Notes: generated from the sequence alone by a model not told the origin. Shown: positions 47,292 to 56,192, counted from the first letter of the stretch. The stretch: DNA of 64,000 bases from Deltaproteobacteria bacterium (GCA_030694465.1 JAUXYJ010000034.1:44387-108386), one strand, 5' to 3'. Numbers and translations are program-made.

Positions 47292-48215
47292 ATGGCCTAC
47301 ACCGACCGCGTCCAACAGATCCTCTCTTGGTACGGATCCGACAACCCCGGCACCCGCGCAAACCTCGCGCGAATGCTCAACCACGGCCGCCTCAAAGGCA
47401 CCGGAAAGCTCGTGATTCTCCCGGTAGATCAGGGCTTCGAGCACGGCCCCGCGCGCTCATTTGCGCCCAACCCAGCCGGCTACGATCCCGCGTATCACGC
47501 GCAGCTCGCGGTGGACTCGGGCTGCAACGCGTACGCCGCGCCGCTGGGCTCACTCGAAGCGGTGGCTGATCGATTCGCTGGCGAAATTCCACTGATTCTG
47601 AAGCTCAATAACTCGGACGTGTTGGCCAAGACCCCGGCACCGATCAGCGCGGTGACCGGCTCGGTCGAGGACGCCCTGCGGTTGGGGTGTGCCGCGATCG
47701 GCTACACGATTTACCCGGGATCTGCAGAGCGCAACGCACAGTACGAGACGCTGCGAGAGATCACCCTCGAGGCCAAGCGCAAGGGCTTGGCCGTGGTCAC
47801 GTGGGCGTATCCCCGTGGCGCAAACCTGTCCAAAGACGGCGAGACCGCCGTGGACGTGATCGCATACGCAGCGCAGATCACCGCGCAGTTGGGCTCGCAC
47901 ATCATCAAGGTCAAGCCCCCCAAGGCGCACCTCGAGGTGCCCGAGGCCAAGGCGGCGTTTGAGAAAGCGGGCATCAAGATTGACACGCTCGAAGACCGCG
48001 TTCGTGAGGTGATTCGCAGCGCTTTCAACGGCAAGCGCATCGTGATTTTCTCGGGCGGAGACACCAAAGGCACGCAAGAGGTCTTGGACGAAGTGCGCGG
48101 CCTCGCCAAGGGCGGCGCGTTTGGCTCGATCATGGGACGCAACGCGTTTCAGCGCCCACGGGACGAAGCGATCAAGCTGCTCGGTGACGTGATGGACATC
48201 TTCGCGAGCGCGTAG
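47292..48215 (+). CDS. fbaB: class I fructose-bisphosphate aldolase
   Basis: Archaeal-type/DhnA-like Schiff-base aldolase, 307 aa. Diagnostic stretches: LVILPVDQGFEHGPARSF, LILKLNNSDVL, GCAAIGYTIYPGSAERNAQ, HIIKVKPPKAHLEVPE (carrying the likely Schiff-base Lys) and VIFSGGDTKGT followed by GSIMGRNAFQRP. Catalyses cleavage/condensation of fructose-1,6-bisphosphate in glycolysis or gluconeogenesis. AGGAG about 8 bases before ATG 47292. Intervening 142-bp gap from the FliO-like gene suggests its own promoter. Confidence 0.93.
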   Translation: MAYTDRVQQILSWYGSDNPGTRANLARMLNHGRLKGTGKLVILPVDQGFEHGPARSFAPNPAGYDPAYHAQLAVDSGCNAYAAPLGSLEAVADRFAGEIPLILKLNNSDVLAKTPAPISAVTGSVEDALRLGCAAIGYTIYPGSAERNAQYETLREITLEAKRKGLAVVTWAYPRGANLSKDGETAVDVIAYAAQITAQLGSHIIKVKPPKAHLEVPEAKAAFEKAGIKIDTLEDRVREVIRSAFNGKRIVIFSGGDTKGTQEVLDEVRGLAKGGAFGSIMGRNAFQRPRDEAIKLLGDVMDIFASA

Positions 48216-48562
48216 AGAGCGCAGCGAGTGCGGCGAGTGCGTAGGGGGAGCGCGTCACTTTCTGAGAAAATTCGCAGACAATGCGAACGCACGTTGCCCC
48301 CATGGGGGCAGATGTGCAAAGACTCGTGGGCTTGCTTGGGGAGAGCGTCTTCGATGCGCTTCTTTGCTTCGTGTTGGTTGTTCTTTGGCTTCGCTTGACC
48401 GCGATGGATGCGCTGATCGTTTCCGAGATTCACAGAATCACTGAGAAAAAACAGGGATTTCGCTGAATGATCGGCTGCCTAAAGCGCGCAGATGTTGACC
48501 GTGTTGGCGTCGCAGGCTCTGAGCCCGCGGGCGCTCTATTGATTCTGAAAGAGAGAGATTTG
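48216..48562. other. intergenic region with palindrome
   Basis: About 350 bases after the aldolase. A 61-codon frame at 48281-48466 reads a single hydrophobic segment (FDALLCFVLVVLWLRL), but it has no family and the reverse strand is also open, so it is not called. A 16-base palindrome is noted separately. Composition drops relative to neighbours near 48.4 kb. Confidence 0.4.
48295..48310. promoter_or_regulatory. 16-base perfect palindrome
   Basis: TGCCCCCATGGGGGCA, exactly self-complementary, between the aldolase and the downstream hypothetical gene. May be an operator or a chance GC palindrome; its ATG could also be a start codon. Confidence 0.3.
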
Positions 48563-49231
48563 ATGACTTATGACAATCGGCCCTACCGCGGGCCCCGCGA
48601 GGATCGAGCTCCGCAGCCCGTGTCTGTACCCGACCCACGCCTCCGTGAATTGCTGACGTTCTTGCGTGATTCATGCCGCGAAATCGCAGTTCAGATCGAT
48701 CGTTATCTTGGTGATGAGCGCGCGCCACGAGGCTTCGAGACCGCACCACGAGAGCGCAGCGCGGCCTTCAGTGGACAACAGCCTGCGTACAATCCGCGTG
48801 GATTTGAGCAGGCGCCCCCCGCTCGCTCGGTCGCACGTGCGCGCGCTGAAGAGCCCGAAGACATCCGAACTTCGCTCGAGCGCCTGCGTGACGAAGCGCG
48901 CTCGGTCTCGGACGACGCGCTGCAGATGGAGCCCGCGCGCCTGCGCCTGCTCATCGAAGCCATCACGGCAGAGACCCGCTCGTTTCAGCTGCTCGCCGAA
49001 GATCCCGAAGACCAAGACCTCGCCGCGAAGATCTTGCGCACGTTGACCGCGGTCGTGAGCGAGCACCGCCCAGGCCATGTCTATGGCCTCGCGCGCCACC
49101 ACAACGCCGACTGGAACGACCTCGCCATGCGCGCTCGCGAAGACCTCGCGTCGGGCAACCTTCACCGCGCACGCCACGACGAGGGCAACGCCCGCGGCGG
49201 ACGCGACGACGACCACGGCGGCACGTTCTAG
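48563..49231 (+). CDS. hypothetical protein
   Basis: 222 aa, soluble, no recognised family. N-terminal region is Arg/Pro-rich and low in structure (YRGPREDRAPQP), followed by a helical segment LRELLTFLRDSCREIAVQIDRYL, a linker with QQPAYNPRGFEQAPPARS, and a longer helical region (TSLERLRDEARSVSDDALQ, RLRLLIEAITAETRSFQLL). C-terminus is His/Asp/Gly-rich (RHDEGNARGGRDDDHGG), which could bind metal. Gives the look of a helix-rich regulator or scaffolding protein. Confidence 0.55.
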   Translation: MTYDNRPYRGPREDRAPQPVSVPDPRLRELLTFLRDSCREIAVQIDRYLGDERAPRGFETAPRERSAAFSGQQPAYNPRGFEQAPPARSVARARAEEPEDIRTSLERLRDEARSVSDDALQMEPARLRLLIEAITAETRSFQLLAEDPEDQDLAAKILRTLTAVVSEHRPGHVYGLARHHNADWNDLAMRAREDLASGNLHRARHDEGNARGGRDDDHGGTF

Positions 49232-49320
49232 CGCGCGATCGCGATCGCGTGGGGGCTCAAGACGGGGCTGAGTGCCTAGCGTGAATGGTCTGCGAAATCA
49301 CAGGCCCATTTGCGCACGAT

Positions 49321-50202
49321 TCAGCTCTTGGGGTTGCGCACAATCTCGGTGCCGACGCCCGTGTTGGTAAAGATCTCGAGCAACATCGCGTGCTCGATGC
49401 GCCCATCGAGAATGTGTGCTTTGCGCACTCCGCCCTCGACAGCTTCGACCGCGCACTCGACCTTGGGGATCATCCCGCCATCGATCACGCGCTGCTCGAT
49501 GAGCTCTCGCGCTTTGACCACGCCAAGCGAGCGAATAAAGCTGCCGTCTTCGCCCTTTACTCCGTCGACGTCGGTCAAGAGAATGAGCTTCTCTGCCCGC
49601 AGGGCCTCGGCGATCTTGCCCGCCGCCGTGTCGGCGTTGAGGTTGAGCGAGCCGCCCTCTTCATCGACTCCCAAGGGCGCGATCACGGGGATAAATCCAC
49701 CGCGCGTGAGCTCGATGAGCACATCGGGGTTGACCGAGCGCACGTCGCCGACGCGGCCCATGTCGACCATGGTCCCGTCGCGATCCCGCTGCATTGGGAT
49801 CTTCTCGGCGAGGATAAATCGGTCGTCTTTTCCGGTGAGCCCGACCGCGCGCCCGCCGTGTTGCCCAATGAGATGAACGATGTCCTGGTTGGTGCTCCCG
49901 GCCAGGATCATTTCGACCACTTGCATCGTGGCCTCGTCCGTCACGCGCAGGCCGTTGACGAACCTGCTCTTGACGTCCAATCGCTTGAGCATGTCGCTGA
50001 TTTGCGGCCCACCGCCGTGCACAACGACCACGTTAATTCCGATGTATTTCATCAGAACCACGTCGCTCGCGAACGAGCGCTTGAGCTCGGGCGCGATCAT
50101 CGCGTGACCGCCATACTTCACTACAAAAGTCCGCCCATGAAAGCGCCGCAAATACGGCAGCGCTTCATGAAGAACATTGGCCTTCTCGATAAGCTCTTTC
50201 AC
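49321..50202 (-). CDS. argB: acetylglutamate kinase
   Basis: 293 aa, clear ArgB: VVKYGGHAM nucleotide-binding Lys, VVVVHGGGPQI, substrate-binding region FVNGLRVTDEATMQVVEMILAG, and C-terminal NADTAAGKIAEAL and LLTDVDGVKGEDG. Phosphorylates N-acetylglutamate in arginine synthesis. The extra N-terminal helix MKELIEKANVLHEALPYL before the first strand is the feature of arginine-sensitive hexameric forms, so feedback inhibition by arginine is likely. No other arg genes adjacent. Confidence 0.96.
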   Translation of the reverse strand: MKELIEKANVLHEALPYLRRFHGRTFVVKYGGHAMIAPELKRSFASDVVLMKYIGINVVVVHGGGPQISDMLKRLDVKSRFVNGLRVTDEATMQVVEMILAGSTNQDIVHLIGQHGGRAVGLTGKDDRFILAEKIPMQRDRDGTMVDMGRVGDVRSVNPDVLIELTRGGFIPVIAPLGVDEEGGSLNLNADTAAGKIAEALRAEKLILLTDVDGVKGEDGSFIRSLGVVKARELIEQRVIDGGMIPKVECAVEAVEGGVRKAHILDGRIEHAMLLEIFTNTGVGTEIVRNPKS

Positions 50203-50256
50203 GGCGCGCGGGTGTACACTACGCAGGTGTGTCTGCGGTAGTGCCGTGCGCGCGCT

Positions 50257-51057
50257 TTAAGCCAGCAAGAAGCGCTCAAGCACGCCCGCGACGAGCTCGG
50301 GCTGCTCGGTGGTAAAATCGTGCCCCGCGCCCGGGACGATCCGAAGCTGCGCGTCAGGGATTTCGCTCGCAATGAGCCTAGAGTTTTCCCACGAGATCAA
50401 GCGGTCGGCGTCGCCGGTGATCACCAAAGTCGGCACCCGCAAATCTCGTAGGTCGTTGGACACGTCGTGTTCGGCCGCGGCGATCAGCTGCAGCGCGCTC
50501 GCAAACGTGGGGACCGGCTCTGAGATCGCGATCGCTCGCCAAGCGTTGAGAATGTCTGGTCGTTCGCTAATAAAATTGTCGGAGAGCACAATGTTTGCCG
50601 TCGCTACCATCGCGTCGGCGAAGCTCAATCGTCCCGCGAGCAACAGCGTGCGCACGCTGCTGAGCGGCGTGCGGATCGCCCGGCGGCCGCCCATGGTTGT
50701 GCACCCAAGCACGAGCTTGTTGACACGATCAGGGTGACGCAACGCAAAGCGCATCGAGATCATGCCGCCCAGAGACATCCCAAAAATGTGCGCGCGAGAG
50801 ACCTGCGCGTGGTCCATCACCGCGGCCACGTCGTCGGCCATCGCCCGTGTCGAGAAGGGACTCTTGGGTGCATCTGAGCGCCCCACGCCACGGTTGTCCA
50901 AGGTGATCACACGAAACGCGCGCGCCATCCGCGGGAGAAAATCCAGCCAATAGCGAGAAGACCGCGCGAGCCCTCGGATGAGCACGATCGGAGGGGCGCC
51001 TTGAGGCCCACGCACTTCGTAGTAAATTCGTACCTGGCGAGACGTAGCAAAAGGCAT
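50257..51057 (-). CDS. alpha/beta-hydrolase family protein
   Basis: 266 aa, complete hydrolase core: HGxG-like oxyanion segment (IVLIRGLARSSRYW), TLDNRGVGRSD, nucleophile elbow FGMSLGGMI, acid in TGDADRLI and catalytic His in VPGAGHDFTTEQP. Pattern matches lactonase/esterase-type enzymes of the HhaX subgroup (DNRGVGRSD). Substrate unknown. Downstream of and same strand as the hypothetical gene at 51121. Confidence 0.88.
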   Translation of the reverse strand: MPFATSRQVRIYYEVRGPQGAPPIVLIRGLARSSRYWLDFLPRMARAFRVITLDNRGVGRSDAPKSPFSTRAMADDVAAVMDHAQVSRAHIFGMSLGGMISMRFALRHPDRVNKLVLGCTTMGGRRAIRTPLSSVRTLLLAGRLSFADAMVATANIVLSDNFISERPDILNAWRAIAISEPVPTFASALQLIAAAEHDVSNDLRDLRVPTLVITGDADRLISWENSRLIASEIPDAQLRIVPGAGHDFTTEQPELVAGVLERFLLA

Positions 51058-51120
51058 AGCTGGGGGTCAGAGGTTGTAGCGACTCGTGCGGCTTCACAAG
51101 CGCTCAGCGCTCCAGAACGC

Positions 51121-51624
51121 TCACCCAGGGTCGCCGTAGTTGTTGCCGATCCATTTTTCTGCGCTCTTCGCCGAGAGCTTAAAATGAGGCATCACGCGGG
51201 CCATGCCGAGCTTCTCGCCTGCACATTCGGCCTGTAAAATCGCGTGTGGATCGTCTTCGTCCGGCACAATGTCCAGCGACACTTTGATCCATGATCCATC
51301 GCGGTTCTGCACGTCGACCTCTCGGTGCAATTGCGCGCGGCGCTGTTGTGCGTGGCGCTGCAGCACCTCGGATGCGGTCTTGACCAAGGTGTTAAACGCG
51401 TCCTGGCTCAAGGGTTTGGGGTTCTTTTTGTCGCGCCCCATGGTCCAAGGTCCCACAAGCGCGGGCTCGTCTTGCCCCGTGAGATACATGGCGACGGCCC
51501 AGCCCACGTCGTCCTCGTTTTTGATCACTTGGGCAGACCAGGTCCCGTCTGTCCAGGTCCGAACGTCGACCTCGTTCTCGAGGGTCTCGGCCTTTTCGCC
51601 TTGTTTTGACTTCTTTGCTGCCAC
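51121..51624 (-). CDS. conserved-looking hypothetical protein
   Basis: 167 aa, acidic then mixed, soluble, starting with a Lys-rich MAAKKSKQGEKAE tail. The body reads as alternating short strands and helices with a WTDGTWSAQVIKNEDDVGWAVAMY start and ends PHFKLSAKSAEKWIGNNYGDPG. I do not recognise a domain. Positioned just upstream of the alpha/beta hydrolase gene on the same strand. Confidence 0.6.
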   Translation of the reverse strand: MAAKKSKQGEKAETLENEVDVRTWTDGTWSAQVIKNEDDVGWAVAMYLTGQDEPALVGPWTMGRDKKNPKPLSQDAFNTLVKTASEVLQRHAQQRRAQLHREVDVQNRDGSWIKVSLDIVPDEDDPHAILQAECAGEKLGMARVMPHFKLSAKSAEKWIGNNYGDPG

Positions 51625-51806
51625 GCGCTCACTCCGTAGGGGACTTCGATTGCATGGGCAGTCTGCGCGCCCGAGGCCCCCGCGTCCAGCGCCGTCGAGT
51701 CTGAGAGTGACAGCCTATGTCACAACCGTTCGAGCTGTGTTTTCGCAGTAAGAAACTCGCCCAGAGGGCGGTGGATGGGTGCGAGCGCGCTTGAGTCTCT
51801 TTGAGG

Positions 51807-52385
51807 CTAGCGCGTGCGGATGGGCCCAGGTTGGGCGACCACAGAGCCTCGCGTGGGGCTGCGCAGCACGAGCTCGTAGGTCGCGCGCACGGCGGGGTCG
51901 CGCTCGGTGACCTGCCCTCGCAAGAGAGCCTCGCGCGCGGCGGTCAGAGGCGAGCGAGAGAGGGCCCAGACGGCGCCCTCGCGGGTCTCGGACGAGGCCG
52001 CACGGAGCATGCGTTGCGCGAGCGAGAGATCTGCAAAATCACTGGCCAATACGGTGAGCGCGGCGCGCAAGACGAGCGGGTGTGGGCTGGACGCGTTGGC
52101 CAGGCGCAGGAGGGCCGTGTGCGCCGCTGGGCTCGGAGCAAACACGCGCAGGGCCGTCGTCGCCCGGGCGCGGACAAACTCGGGCCGCGCAGGGTCCTCG
52201 GCGAGGCGGGTGAGCGTCGCGATCGCGTTGGGGCCCCATGCACGCACAACGGGCTCGGGCGCGGTCTGCTCGATCCCTGAGAAGATGGCCACCACCTCTT
52301 CGATCGTCGGCACTTCGGCCAGGGCCGGGAGTGAGAGCGAGAGAGCAGCCCCGAGAGCCACTGCAAAGAGCCTTGTCTTGGTCAC
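51807..52385 (-). CDS. secreted HEAT-like repeat protein
   Basis: About 192 aa. Signal peptide KTRLFAVALGAALSLSLPALA then a helical repeat array (ARATTALRVFAPSPAAHTALL, LVLRAALTVLASDFADLSLA, EGAVWALSRSPLTAAREALL), the kind of pattern of HEAT/PBS-lyase repeats. Start chosen at GTG 52385 because it begins the signal peptide. It lies 13 bp downstream of the GT4 gene stop, so it may be co-transcribed with it. Function probably scaffolding or binding in the periplasm. Confidence 0.6.
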   Translation of the reverse strand: MTKTRLFAVALGAALSLSLPALAEVPTIEEVVAIFSGIEQTAPEPVVRAWGPNAIATLTRLAEDPARPEFVRARATTALRVFAPSPAAHTALLRLANASSPHPLVLRAALTVLASDFADLSLAQRMLRAASSETREGAVWALSRSPLTAAREALLRGQVTERDPAVRATYELVLRSPTRGSVVAQPGPIRTR

Positions 52386-52398
52386 AGCGAGCGTGAGT

Positions 52399-53553
52399 CT
52401 AGCGCGCCGCGAGGACTTCGCGATAGGTGGCTTCGAGCGCGGCCCAGATGCGCTCGCTGGCAAAGTGCTCGAGCACATGGGCGCGGGCGGCGAGGCCGTG
52501 TTCTGAGCGCAGCGCAGGGTCTTGCAGGTAGCGGGTGAGGGCGTCGGCCAGCGCGGCGCTGTCTCGCGCGGGGACGAGCAGCCCGGTGACGCCGTCGCGC
52601 ACCGCATCGATGCAGCCGGTGACTCGCGTTGAGACCACGGGGCGCTCCATCGCGCCGGCCTCTAACAATACATTGGGAAATCCCTCGCGATACGTCGGCA
52701 GCGCGAGCACGTCCATCGCCGCATGGAGCTGCGGGATGTCCTTGCGGTGCCCTGTCATACGCACGCGTGGGTCGCTCTCAAGCTGCGCGCGGATGGCCGC
52801 CGGCACCGGGTCTCGCGGCTCGTAGGGCCCCACAACGAGCAGCACCGCGTCGGGGCACGCCTCGCGCACGGTGGCCCAGGCCTGCGCGAGCTCGCACACG
52901 CCCTTGTCGCGCACCAAGCGCCCGATAAATCCCACGACTGGGGCGTCGTGGGCGATGTTGAGCTCTTCGCGGATCAGCGCGCGCGCGTGTAGGCCCACGG
53001 TCTTGGGCGCAAAGCGACCCGCCGCGTCGACGCCGTTGCCGCTGCCGCCCGCGAGCACACGGAGCTTGTCTTCTCTACACAATCCCTGCGAAATCACTAG
53101 CGAACGGAGCGACGGGCTCACCGCGATCACCGTGTGCGCGAGCCCGCACGAGACCCGCTCGGTGCTCGCGAGCAGCGCGCGCTTGAGGCCCTGGGCGGTC
53201 TCCATGGGGAGGCCACGTTGATGATAAATGCGTGCCGAAATCCCCGCTGCAGAGGCCGCGAGCATGCCCAAGAGTCCCCCCTTGGGCGTGTGCGCGTGCA
53301 CGATGTCTGGGCGCAATCGCCGCAAGAGCGCGGTGAGCGACGCGACGCTGTGCAGGTCCATCAGGGGAGTGATCTTGCGTGGCATGGCGAGGGCATACGC
53401 CGGGACTTTTTCGCGCGCAGCGAAGGCGCCGAGGCCCTCGCCGGGTGAAGTAATCACCGAGAGTTCGTGCCCGTGCTCACGCATAAACGCGACCTGCCCG
53501 CGCAAAAAAACCAGTGATTCTGGGACGGTCATCACATGAACAATCTTCGCCAT
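52399..53553 (-). CDS. GT4-family glycosyltransferase
   Basis: 384 aa, GT-B fold: N-terminal AKIVHVMTVPESL, then DIVHAHTPKGGLLG, a donor-site GFIGRLVRDKGV, and the diagnostic EGFPNVLLEAGAMERPVVST with the E-x7-E motif. Retaining glycosyltransferases of this group add sugars to lipid-linked intermediates, lipopolysaccharide or exopolysaccharide. ATG 53553 matches the family start; 57 upstream codons are not part of it. Divergent from the frameshifted gene at 53718. Confidence 0.92.
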   Translation of the reverse strand: MAKIVHVMTVPESLVFLRGQVAFMREHGHELSVITSPGEGLGAFAAREKVPAYALAMPRKITPLMDLHSVASLTALLRRLRPDIVHAHTPKGGLLGMLAASAAGISARIYHQRGLPMETAQGLKRALLASTERVSCGLAHTVIAVSPSLRSLVISQGLCREDKLRVLAGGSGNGVDAAGRFAPKTVGLHARALIREELNIAHDAPVVGFIGRLVRDKGVCELAQAWATVREACPDAVLLVVGPYEPRDPVPAAIRAQLESDPRVRMTGHRKDIPQLHAAMDVLALPTYREGFPNVLLEAGAMERPVVSTRVTGCIDAVRDGVTGLLVPARDSAALADALTRYLQDPALRSEHGLAARAHVLEHFASERIWAALEATYREVLAAR

Positions 53554-53717
53554 GGCTCTGTGCGCAGGAGTGTTGCCACGTTTTGCGCCGCGAGGGGCCA
53601 CGCAATTGTCTCTGCGGCACGCGACGTCGCGGCAGTGCCTCGCGACAAGGCGCGCCACGCAGCACAGAGGGCTCATCGGTTTGGGCAGCGCTGCGCAACC
53701 GTGAAGGAGAAAGCACC

Positions 53718-54576
53718 ATGACACGCATCCAGGGCCACGCCGCCATCCCGTCCAATGTCACGTACAACGAAGAAGAAGGGGTCACGCTCCGCGCGACGCG
53801 AGGCACAAGCAGCGCCGCAGCGACGACGAGCGCGGCGAACGCACAGAGCGCTCGCTCAGCGAACGCACAGGGGACCGTGCAAGACACGTTTGAGGCACCG
53901 CGCGCGCAGCCCTCGATGTCCCCGGCGCAGGTGATGTTGCAGAGCGGCCTTCGTGACGCACGCGAGCGAGCGAGCGCTCTTTTGGAGCGCGCCAACTGCG
54001 AGACTCCGGGGCCCTGCGTGTCGGTGCCCGCTCCGCGCACTGAAAACTTTCAACAGCTCGTCGATCGCCAGCACGATCGAGCGTTCAGAGACGGAGCGAT
54101 GGCGACGGGCTCTGCGCTCTTGGGGCTTGTCACCGGAGGCGCGATCTCGGGCATCGGACAACGAATCGGTGAGGCGATGGGCCGAGGTCGCCGCGCACAT
54201 GGTGGCCGAAGCGGGCGCAGATCTTGTCGCGGAGACTGGTGGGGCTGCGCTGGCCGCGGGCGCTTCGGTGCAGATGGAGGCGCTCAATGGTCAGCGCCAG
54301 GACATCCGTGAGCGCGTGGGATTTCAGCAGCGCGCGACGGTCGCAGACCAGACTCGTGAAGCCGCGATGCGCACCGTGCGTGAGCACCGAGGCGCAGGCG
54401 AGGTCGACGGCAACTTCGCAGCAGCAGGGCGCATGGAGATCAACTGGCAACTTTATCGCACCGATGGGGACTACGCTGCGGGCGTCCGCCGATCCCTCGA
54501 AAACGCGGCCCGCGACCCATCGACGGTGCAGCACCTGTTTGCGTTTCGCAATTGCCCGATGCGTGAGTCGCTGTAG
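53718..54576 (+). pseudogene. frameshifted hypothetical gene
   Basis: Begins at ATG 53718 with a strong GGAG about 10 bases upstream. First segment (about 150 codons) ends in a Gly/Ala hydrophobic stretch (GSALLGLVTGGAISGIGQRIGEA); near 54175 the sensible reading moves to the +1 frame (WAEVAAHMVAEAGADLVAETGGAALAAG) and runs to a stop at 54576. Without the shift the first frame ends in Arg/Gly-rich nonsense. This suggests a one-base indel, sequencing error, or programmed shift, though no slippery run is obvious. No family recognised. Confidence 0.6.
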
Positions 54577-54598
54577 CGGGACGAGGGTGGGATAGCGG

Positions 54599-55003
54599 AT
54601 GACCACTCAATCCCCCGCTGAGAGTGGGAGTCAAGGGCCTTTGGTCTCCCCCGAGACCTCCGAATCACCTGGAAATTTACTGGCGCGCTCAAGAGGACTT
54701 GAACCTCTAACCTCCAGTTCCGTAGAGGGAGCTAGTGTTCAATCGTTTCGAGGGGTTGCGAGCCTTAACCCCCGCTTAACCCCCGCTAACCCTCAGCGGG
54801 CGTTTCTCGAAGCGGTCGCACGACGTGACGCTGACATGGAGACCCCGTTCGTTGTGCTGTGCGAACACGCCCTGCTCGAGGGGCTCGGCGACGACGTGGT
54901 GACCGTCATGAGCGCCGCGCCAGAGCACCGTGTACGAGGCGCGCTTGAGCTCGTGCGCAAGCTGCTCGCGGCAGAGCAAGAGCGGGCGCGGGGGAGTGGG
55001 TAG
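54599..55003 (+). CDS. hypothetical protein overlapping the att remnant
   Basis: 134-codon frame ending at 55003. Its first 60 codons run through the tRNA-derived block (translated as LLARSRGLEPLTSS, an antisense-tRNA product), so the real gene probably starts at ATG 54836 (METPFVVLCEHALLEGLGDD). The latter part is helical and conserved-looking (RVRGALELVRKLLAAEQERA). No family named. Its stop is 2 bp before the next frame. Confidence 0.45.
   Translation: MTTQSPAESGSQGPLVSPETSESPGNLLARSRGLEPLTSSSVEGASVQSFRGVASLNPRLTPANPQRAFLEAVARRDADMETPFVVLCEHALLEGLGDDVVTVMSAAPEHRVRGALELVRKLLAAEQERARGSG
54681..54725 (-). other. attachment-site remnant: 3' half of tRNA-Arg(ACG)
   Basis: On the minus strand this 45-base block reads from the anticodon loop CTACGGA (anticodon ACG) through 5 stem bases, a 5-base variable loop, a perfect T arm (AGAGG / CCTCT closing TTCAAGT), 7 acceptor bases, discriminator G and CCA. 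That is exactly positions 32 to 76 of a tRNA. The anticodon 5' strand and D arm are absent, so it cannot fold as a tRNA. Integrases that use tRNA genes leave such 3' copies at the distal end. Confidence 0.85.
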
Positions 55004-55005
55004 AG

Positions 55006-55236
55006 TTGGCGAGGGAGCGTCCACGCAAGGACTGGCGTAGGGCGGTTTTCGAGACCGTGCATCGGGCAGTTCGACGCATCTCGTCGCGTCAGTGGGACGG
55101 ACGTCTGAACACGTTCTCGATCGAGGATAAGTCGGCACTGTGGGATGCGCTCAGCACGCACCTCGCGGGCCGCAAGCTCAAGTCCGACCAGGGCGAGGGC
55201 TACGTACCGGGGAGGGTTGACCGCACCGCAGCGTGA
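55006..55236 (+). CDS. small hypothetical protein
   Basis: 76 aa, basic, starting at TTG 55006 directly after the previous frame. Reads MARERPRKDWRRAVFETV followed by a helical basic segment and LWDALSTHLAGRKLKSD. Typical of small genes in integrated elements. No domain recognised. Spacing suggests an operon with 54599 and 55217. Confidence 0.45.
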   Translation: MARERPRKDWRRAVFETVHRAVRRISSRQWDGRLNTFSIEDKSALWDALSTHLAGRKLKSDQGEGYVPGRVDRTAA

Positions 55237-55510
55237 CCCGCAGCGGGGCATTCAACCGACACCAACGCCCCGCTGGACTGCGTGCACCTGGGCGCTGCAC
55301 CTGCGCGGCTACCACCCCTTGCACGTGGCCGCGACGTACGCAGCGCACCGTGGCGAGATGCCGCGCGGCCGCGTCACTGCGCGCATCATGACCGCACTCG
55401 CCATGGAGGGGCAGCGCGTGATCTCGAACAGCGCGCCGTTGACCTACGAGCAGGCGCTTGAGCTCATCGATGCGGCGTGTGTGCGCCGCGAGGCCAAGCG
55501 GGCGGCGTGA
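55217..55510 (+). CDS. small hypothetical protein
   Basis: About 97 aa from TTG 55217, overlapping the previous gene's 3' end by 20 bases. C-terminal part has a plausible helical pattern (GRVTARIMTALAMEGQRVISN ... EQALELIDAACVRREAKR). Start uncertain: ATG 55145 would give a longer overlap. Unrecognised. Confidence 0.4.
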   Translation: MTAPQRDPQRGIQPTPTPRWTACTWALHLRGYHPLHVAATYAAHRGEMPRGRVTARIMTALAMEGQRVISNSAPLTYEQALELIDAACVRREAKRAA

Positions 55511-55529
55511 AAAATCGCAGCCCGAGTGA

Positions 55530-56192
55530 GTGGACGTAGCCCGTCCGCTGCCGTTTGCGGGGCGAACGTGGTCCGCGCGATCGTTGGGGTATGACCACAG
55601 ACGTTTGGACGCACGCGGTGTCGCTATGAGGGCGCGCCAGTTCCCTCCGCAGTCGGCTCAGCTCGCGCGGCAATTGCTCGGAGACCTCGAGCAGACGCTC
55701 AGGTTCTCGAACTGGGCAGAGATCGACGGGGACACTCCCGAGGCGGCCGCGGAGGCGCGAGGCTGGGTGATCGAGGCGTGTCACGCGAACGGCGTCGTAG
55801 CCCGAGAGCCAGGCGCGGTCTGGGTCGTTGCGCGCCATGGAGACCGCACCGTCGCAGTGCTCGCAATGCAGCACGCGGGGGCGCTGCCCTCGATTCGCAA
55901 CCTGTGCTTCGGGATCAACGGCGAGGACACCATCGCCATCGTGGCCCCTCCCGCCGGGTGGCGCGTGACGGCGCCGGGGATGTACGGACGCAATGGGATG
56001 GTCGTGCATCTCGAGCAGATCGACGACGAGGCGCTGGTGGCGCTTTGCTCAAGTGCTCATGCGCCGACGGCCGCGGATGCCGATGCGGTGGCGCTTGCGT
56101 TCGGCGGGGCGGGAGCCACCGTCGTCGCCCGCAACCCGGTCGCGCTCGGTGGGCGGCTACGATACGCGCGGGTGATTGCGATGCTGGGGTGA
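55530..56192 (+). CDS. hypothetical protein
   Basis: Up to 220 aa from GTG 55530; ATG 55626 gives a shorter 188-aa form starting MRARQFPPQSAQLARQLLGD. Contains an ordered beta-rich middle (PGAVWVVARHGDRTVAVLAMQ, NGMVVHLEQID) and a hydrophobic C-terminal stretch. No family identified. The stop overlaps the start of a small frame at 56192. Confidence 0.5.
   Translation: MDVARPLPFAGRTWSARSLGYDHRRLDARGVAMRARQFPPQSAQLARQLLGDLEQTLRFSNWAEIDGDTPEAAAEARGWVIEACHANGVVAREPGAVWVVARHGDRTVAVLAMQHAGALPSIRNLCFGINGEDTIAIVAPPAGWRVTAPGMYGRNGMVVHLEQIDDEALVALCSSAHAPTAADADAVALAFGGAGATVVARNPVALGGRLRYARVIAMLG

Noticed and set aside
54640..54780. Complete tRNA or tmRNA gene at the att site
   Set aside because: T arm and acceptor 3' strand are perfect but no matching 5' acceptor strand or D arm exists in the adjoining 100 bases, and the anticodon stem cannot pair.
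54760..54800. Short tandem CCCCCGCTTAAC/CCCCCGCTAAC units as a CRISPR or iteron array
   Set aside because: Only about two imperfect units, no spacers; simple slippage repeat.
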